From NCBI RefSeq assembly GCF_009746125.1, contig NZ_CP041352.1, forward strand, positions 771,847 to 835,846: a stretch of DNA of 64,000 nt. The letters are read 5' to 3'. This document shows positions 61,149 through 64,000 of the stretch, in pieces (the stretch's first letter is position 1; each line of letters opens with the position of its first letter). Below the pieces are notes generated by a model that saw only the letters and a program-made list of their open reading frames with translations, was not told the origin of the DNA and did not search any database. Source of the DNA: Casimicrobium huifangae. Lineage in GTDB: Bacteria; Pseudomonadota; Gammaproteobacteria; Burkholderiales; Casimicrobiaceae. A program made the position numbers and the translations under genes.

Positions 61149-62042
61149 TTACTGCGGCGGTCGCACGTCTCGCAGCCGCTCGCGCCACCAGGTCAGCGCG
61201 CGCCCGCGATTGCCGCTTTTCCATGCCAGCACGGTGGGGCCAGGCGGCTTCGGCTCCTGCAGTTGCCTGCTGACCAGCCGCCCCTCGCGCAGGTGTTCGG
61301 TCGCGAACCAGTTGGCCAGATAGCCACCGCCGAGCCCGGCGATCTGCGCATCCACCTTGGCCTGCATTGACGGCACCACGAGCGTGTCCTGCCCGGACAA
61401 GAGGCCGCTGCTGCGCAACGGCAGGCGGCGAGCGCTGTCGCCGAGCACGATGGCGCGATGGGCTTTCAGCAAGTCATCGCTGATCGGCTCCGGAGCGCTG
61501 GCCAGCGGATGCGCTGGTGACACGCAATAGGAAAACGGCACGTTGAACAGCGGCTGCGTACTGATGCCCATGCCTGACGGCGGATCATTGGTGGCGCCGA
61601 TGATGAGATCGGCGCGGCCATCCAGCAGGCTCTCCCACGAGCCAGCGAGAGTTTCCTCGTTGATGCGCAGTTTCGCCGGGCAGCTTTCGCGGAAATACGC
61701 TTCGACGTGCGGTTGCAGCCAGCGCCACGGCAGGATGGCGTCGAGCACGATGGTCAGCTCCAGCTCCCAGCCTTTGGCGGCCTGGGCGATCTGCGACTGC
61801 AGCTGGTCGGCTTGCTGCAACAGCGCCCGGCCCTGCTCCAGCAGCACCTTGCCGGTGGGTGTGAGCTCGGCCCGGTAACCGCTGCGATCAAAGATCAGCG
61901 TGTCGAGGTCGTCCTCCAGCTTGCGCACCGCGTAGGTGATCGACGAGGGCACGCGGCCGAGTTCTTCGGCGGCGCGGCCAAAGCTGCCGTGACGGGCGAT
62001 GGCGTCGAGGATTTCCAGCGCTTCCAGGCTCAGTTTCAACAT
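61149..62042 (-). CDS. LysR-family transcriptional regulator
   Basis: A 297-residue LTTR. The N-terminal winged helix is ALEILDAIARHGSFGRAAEE with SSITYAVRKLEDDLDTLIFD. The C-terminal ligand-binding domain begins at about residue 90 and includes ELTIVLDAILPWRWLQPHVE and RADLIIGATNDPPSGMGIST. It is divergent from the pirin gene, a usual LysR target arrangement. The inverted repeat ACAAG / CTTGT in the gap could be its site. The inducer is unknown. Confidence 0.93.
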   Translation of the reverse strand: MLKLSLEALEILDAIARHGSFGRAAEELGRVPSSITYAVRKLEDDLDTLIFDRSGYRAELTPTGKVLLEQGRALLQQADQLQSQIAQAAKGWELELTIVLDAILPWRWLQPHVEAYFRESCPAKLRINEETLAGSWESLLDGRADLIIGATNDPPSGMGISTQPLFNVPFSYCVSPAHPLASAPEPISDDLLKAHRAIVLGDSARRLPLRSSGLLSGQDTLVVPSMQAKVDAQIAGLGGGYLANWFATEHLREGRLVSRQLQEPKPPGPTVLAWKSGNRGRALTWWRERLRDVRPPQ

Positions 62043-62057
62043 GTTCTGTATTTTCGA

Positions 62058-62084
62058 ACAAGTGCGTCAACCCGGCAAGCTTGT
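62058..62084. promoter_or_regulatory. Inverted repeat in LysR/pirin divergent gap
   Basis: ACAAG at 62058-62062 and CTTGT at 62080-62084, 17 bp between. Position fits a LysR-type binding site controlling both genes. No functional evidence. Confidence 0.3.
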
Positions 62085-62171
62085 CCGGTCCGGCGGGCAC
62101 CACCATACTTCGCTTCATGCCGTAAGTGCCGCCTGCAGCAGGCACCTCGGCCCGTGTGAAAGGAGTCCCCC

Positions 62172-62879
62172 ATGTTGACAATCAGAAAATCCGAAGACCG
62201 TGGCCACGCCGATCATGGCTGGCTGCAAAGCCGCTTCAGCTTTTCGTTCGCCGAGTACCACGACCCGGCGCATATCCACTTCGGGCCGCTGCGCGTCATC
62301 AACGACGACTACATCGCACCAGGGCAGGGCTTCGGCACGCATGGCCACAAGGACATGGAGATCGTCACCTACGTGCTCGAAGGCGCGGTGGCGCACAAGG
62401 ACTCACTCGGCAATGCCGGCAACATTGTGCCCGGCGAAGTGCAGCGCATGAGCGCCGGGCGCGGCATCATGCACAGCGAGTTCAACCCGAACGTCGGGCA
62501 GCGCACGCATCTGCTGCAGATCTGGATCATCCCGGACCGCACGGGTGGCAGCGCGTCCTACGAGCAGAAGGCTTACGACGCCAGCGAAAAGCGCGGCAAG
62601 CTGCGCCTGGTGGCGTCACCCGACGGTGCCGAGGGCTCGGTGACCATCCAGCAGAACGCCCGCATGTATGCCGGTCTGTTCGACGGTGATGAGTCAGCCA
62701 CTCACACACTCGCTGCCGGGCGGCTGGCCTACGTGCACGTGGCGCGCGGTGCGGTCACGGTGAATGGCGTCGCGCTCAACGAAGGCGACGCCGTCAAGAT
62801 CGAAAACGAGGCCAGCGTGCGCATCGACAAAGGCAGCCAGGCCGAAGTGCTGCTGTTTGATCTGCCGCCGCTGCAGTAG
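62172..62879 (+). CDS. Pirin-family cupin protein
   Basis: Bicupin, 235 residues, YhaK/pirin type; some have quercetin 2,3-dioxygenase activity. The first cupin carries HIHFGPLRVINDDYIAPGQG and GTHGHKDMEIVTYVLEGAVA with the conserved His, then RMSAGRGIMHSEFNPN. The second cupin is shorter, from about 150 to the end. ATG at 62172 gives MLTIRKSEDRGHADHGWLQS, a normal start. It is divergent from lysR. The substrate is not determined by sequence. Confidence 0.92.
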   Translation: MLTIRKSEDRGHADHGWLQSRFSFSFAEYHDPAHIHFGPLRVINDDYIAPGQGFGTHGHKDMEIVTYVLEGAVAHKDSLGNAGNIVPGEVQRMSAGRGIMHSEFNPNVGQRTHLLQIWIIPDRTGGSASYEQKAYDASEKRGKLRLVASPDGAEGSVTIQQNARMYAGLFDGDESATHTLAAGRLAYVHVARGAVTVNGVALNEGDAVKIENEASVRIDKGSQAEVLLFDLPPLQ

Positions 62880-62888
62880 GTAACCCAT

Positions 62889-62943
62889 GCAGGAGCGGCT
62901 CCGCCGCGACCAACCCGGTGGCGGGTCGCAGCAGCGCCGCTCC
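62889..62943. repeat. REP-like palindromic repeat, second copy
   Basis: GGAGCGGCTCCGCCGCGACC on the left (62892-62911) and GGGTCGCAGCAGCGCCGCTCC-type sequence on the right (62923-62943), near reverse complements. Related to the copy at 501-570. It sits between the pirin and flavodoxin genes. Confidence 0.7.
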
Positions 62944-62976
62944 AACAACGCATTTTTTTCAACCAGAGGAATCATC

Positions 62977-63540
62977 ATGGCAAACGTCGCAATCGTTTTT
63001 CACTCCGGCTACGGCCACACCAAGGCAGTCGCTGAATCCGTTCAAAAGGGCGCTGCCAGCGTCGCCGGCAGCAACGTCACGCTGGTCAGCGTCACCGACG
63101 CCGAACAGCACTGGGACACGCTGGCCAAGGCCGACGCCATCATCTTCGGCGCACCGACCTACATGGGCTCAGTGTCAGCCGACATGAAGAAATTCATGGA
63201 AGCCAGCTCGAAGGTCTGGTTCACGCAGGGCTGGAAAGACAAGCTCGCCGCCGGCTTCACCGTATCGGGCGCGTACTCGGGCGACAAGCTCTCGACGCTG
63301 CAGCAGTTCATGCTGTTCGCGGGCCAGCACTCGATGCTGTGGGCGTCGCAGGGCATCATGCCGGGTTTCAACACCAGCAAGGGCAGCATTGAAGACCTGA
63401 ACCGCGTCGGTTCCTACAGCGGCCTGATGGTGCAGGCCAACCTCGATCAGGGCCCGGAAGGCATCGCGCCGAGCGACTTCAAGACCGCCGAAGCCTTCGG
63501 CGCGCGCATCGCCACGCTGGCGAAGCGTTTCGCAGCCTGA
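62977..63540 (+). CDS. Flavodoxin/WrbA-type NAD(P)H:FMN-binding protein
   Basis: A 187-residue FMN-binding protein. The flavodoxin phosphate loop is VAIVFHSGYGHTKAVAESVQ, followed by IIFGAPTYMGSVSADMKKFM (the WrbA-like P-T-Y-M-G motif) and the C-terminal helix region FKTAEAFGARIATLAKRFAA. It is likely a quinone reductase related to WrbA, though shorter and not proven. ATG 62977 is preceded by AGAGGA. A hairpin lies at its stop. It may share a unit with the pirin gene upstream, through the REP repeat. Confidence 0.88.
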   Translation: MANVAIVFHSGYGHTKAVAESVQKGAASVAGSNVTLVSVTDAEQHWDTLAKADAIIFGAPTYMGSVSADMKKFMEASSKVWFTQGWKDKLAAGFTVSGAYSGDKLSTLQQFMLFAGQHSMLWASQGIMPGFNTSKGSIEDLNRVGSYSGLMVQANLDQGPEGIAPSDFKTAEAFGARIATLAKRFAA

Positions 63541-63565
63541 TCACAGCGCCAGCGCTGGCGATCAG
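63537..63565. repeat. Palindromic hairpin after the flavodoxin gene
   Basis: CTGATC and GATCAG flank CGCCAGCGCTGGCG, a perfect 14-bp palindrome at 63547-63560, directly over the stop codon. No T-run. Confidence 0.5.
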
Positions 63566-63592
63566 CACCTGGCGCAAATCAAGCCTGCTTGC

Positions 63593-63682
63593 GGGCTAGA
63601 AACGAAAAAACGGCGAAGTCGACTTCACCGTTTTTGTTTGCCTAGCCCCAATCCAATAAGGCTTTCAGCAAAAAGTCGCTGC
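63593..63682 (+). repeat. 91-nt four-box intergenic element, copy G
   Basis: GGGCT at 63593, AGTCGAC at 63617, AGCCC at 63644 and AAAGTCGCT at 63672 (24, 27, 28). The inner stem is long: AAACGAAAAAACGG with CCGTTTTTGTTT. This copy could act as a terminator for the convergent flavodoxin and superoxide dismutase genes. Confidence 0.7.
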
Positions 63683-63721
63683 CGTCAACTATCGACGGCA
63701 GACAGGTCGGGACCGGTCCCG

Positions 63722-64000
63722 CTATTTGTCCGGCGCCAGTGTGATCAGCCCGCAGCTTACGCGCGGGCCGGCGTTGCCGAGCGGCTGCGACACGTAGTCA
63801 TCCGGATCGCGGTGGGTGATCAGCGGCATGCCGACGATGCTGTATTTGCCGGGCGTCAGCGTAATGGTGTCCACCATCTGTTTGGTGGTGCCAGTGCCGT
63901 TGGCGTCGGTTTTCAGATTGAACATCGCGCCGGCGTGGCGGATCATCTGCCCCGGATGATTGTGTGGGTGTGCGTCGGGATTGAAGTGGGCGCCGGTCTT
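63722..64000 (-). CDS. sodC: Cu-Zn superoxide dismutase family protein (5' part missing)
   Basis: Periplasmic superoxide dismutase; only the C-terminal 92 residues lie in the window. They include GAHFNPDAHPHNHPGQMIRH (metal-binding His cluster), HAGAMFNLKTDANGTGTT, a beta-strand TITLTPGKYSIVGMPLITHR (last His metal ligand) and DDYVSQPLGNAGPRVSCGLI with the conserved Cys. The stop is TAG at 63722. The signal peptide and N-terminus are beyond the right edge. Converges with the flavodoxin gene. Confidence 0.9.
   Translation of the reverse strand, partial: KTGAHFNPDAHPHNHPGQMIRHAGAMFNLKTDANGTGTTKQMVDTITLTPGKYSIVGMPLITHRDPDDYVSQPLGNAGPRVSCGLITLAPDK

Noticed and set aside
1-64000. tRNA or rRNA genes
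   Set aside because: No T-loop plus acceptor-stem pairing or rRNA stretch was recognised by eye; a covariance-model scan would be decisive.

Overview
The window is high-GC, gene-dense DNA that reads as a free-living betaproteobacterium, most likely Burkholderiales or a close relative. The evidence is argF followed by a DUF3579 gene, rpsT/murJ, fur back to back with bamE then dapB, the lptD-surA unit facing amgK-murU, IPTL-CTERM sorting, and Bug-type and TAXI-TRAP solute receptors. No rRNA, tRNA, CRISPR array, integrase or transposase was recognised. The genus cannot be named from the sequence alone.

Layout. 1-13.5 kb is core: a partial RluA-type pseudouridine synthase, argF, rpsT, murJ, fur, bamE, dapB, a CWC-motif protein, carA and carB with histidine phosphatases beside them, and greA. 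13.6-15.7 kb is a more AT-rich pair of secreted proteins of unknown function behind a clear sigma-70 promoter. 15.7-19 kb holds an FKBP isomerase and a proton-pumping pyrophosphatase with an unusual OmpA-like tail. 19.2-22.5 kb is the most distinctive locus: senA, senB and senC/selD, the gene set for selenoneine, a selenium analogue of ergothioneine. 22.6-28 kb has an AcuI/YhdH oxidoreductase and several exported proteins. 28.1-33.5 kb is a giant subtilisin-like protease with DUF11 repeats and an IPTL-CTERM tail. 33.7-37 kb is a TAXI-TRAP transporter. 37.1-41.1 kb is an ammonium transporter with a sigma-54 promoter between two DegV paralogues. 41.6-46.4 kb has typA, a glycosyltransferase, two small tandem paralogues of unknown family and a PhyH oxygenase. 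46.6-55.9 kb has surA, lptD, amgK, murU, prlC, a DUF4124/glutaredoxin-like protein and exonuclease III. 56.2-64 kb has dadA, a diguanylate cyclase, a Bug receptor, a phytase-like esterase, LysR/pirin, a WrbA-type flavodoxin and a partial Cu-Zn superoxide dismutase.

Non-coding structure. The main unexplained signal is a family of seven intergenic elements of about 90 nt (near 6.3, 7.4, 19.1, 24.3, 38.5, 46.5 and 63.6 kb). They share four short boxes at nearly invariant spacing (24-25, 27-28 and 28 nt) and copy-specific but self-complementary arms. All seven lie in the same orientation. Other repeats are REP-like palindromes, a heptamer inverted array beside carB, and three 17-bp sites spaced two helical turns apart upstream of hppA.

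All calls are from reading the sequence and translations. No database search or folding program was run.
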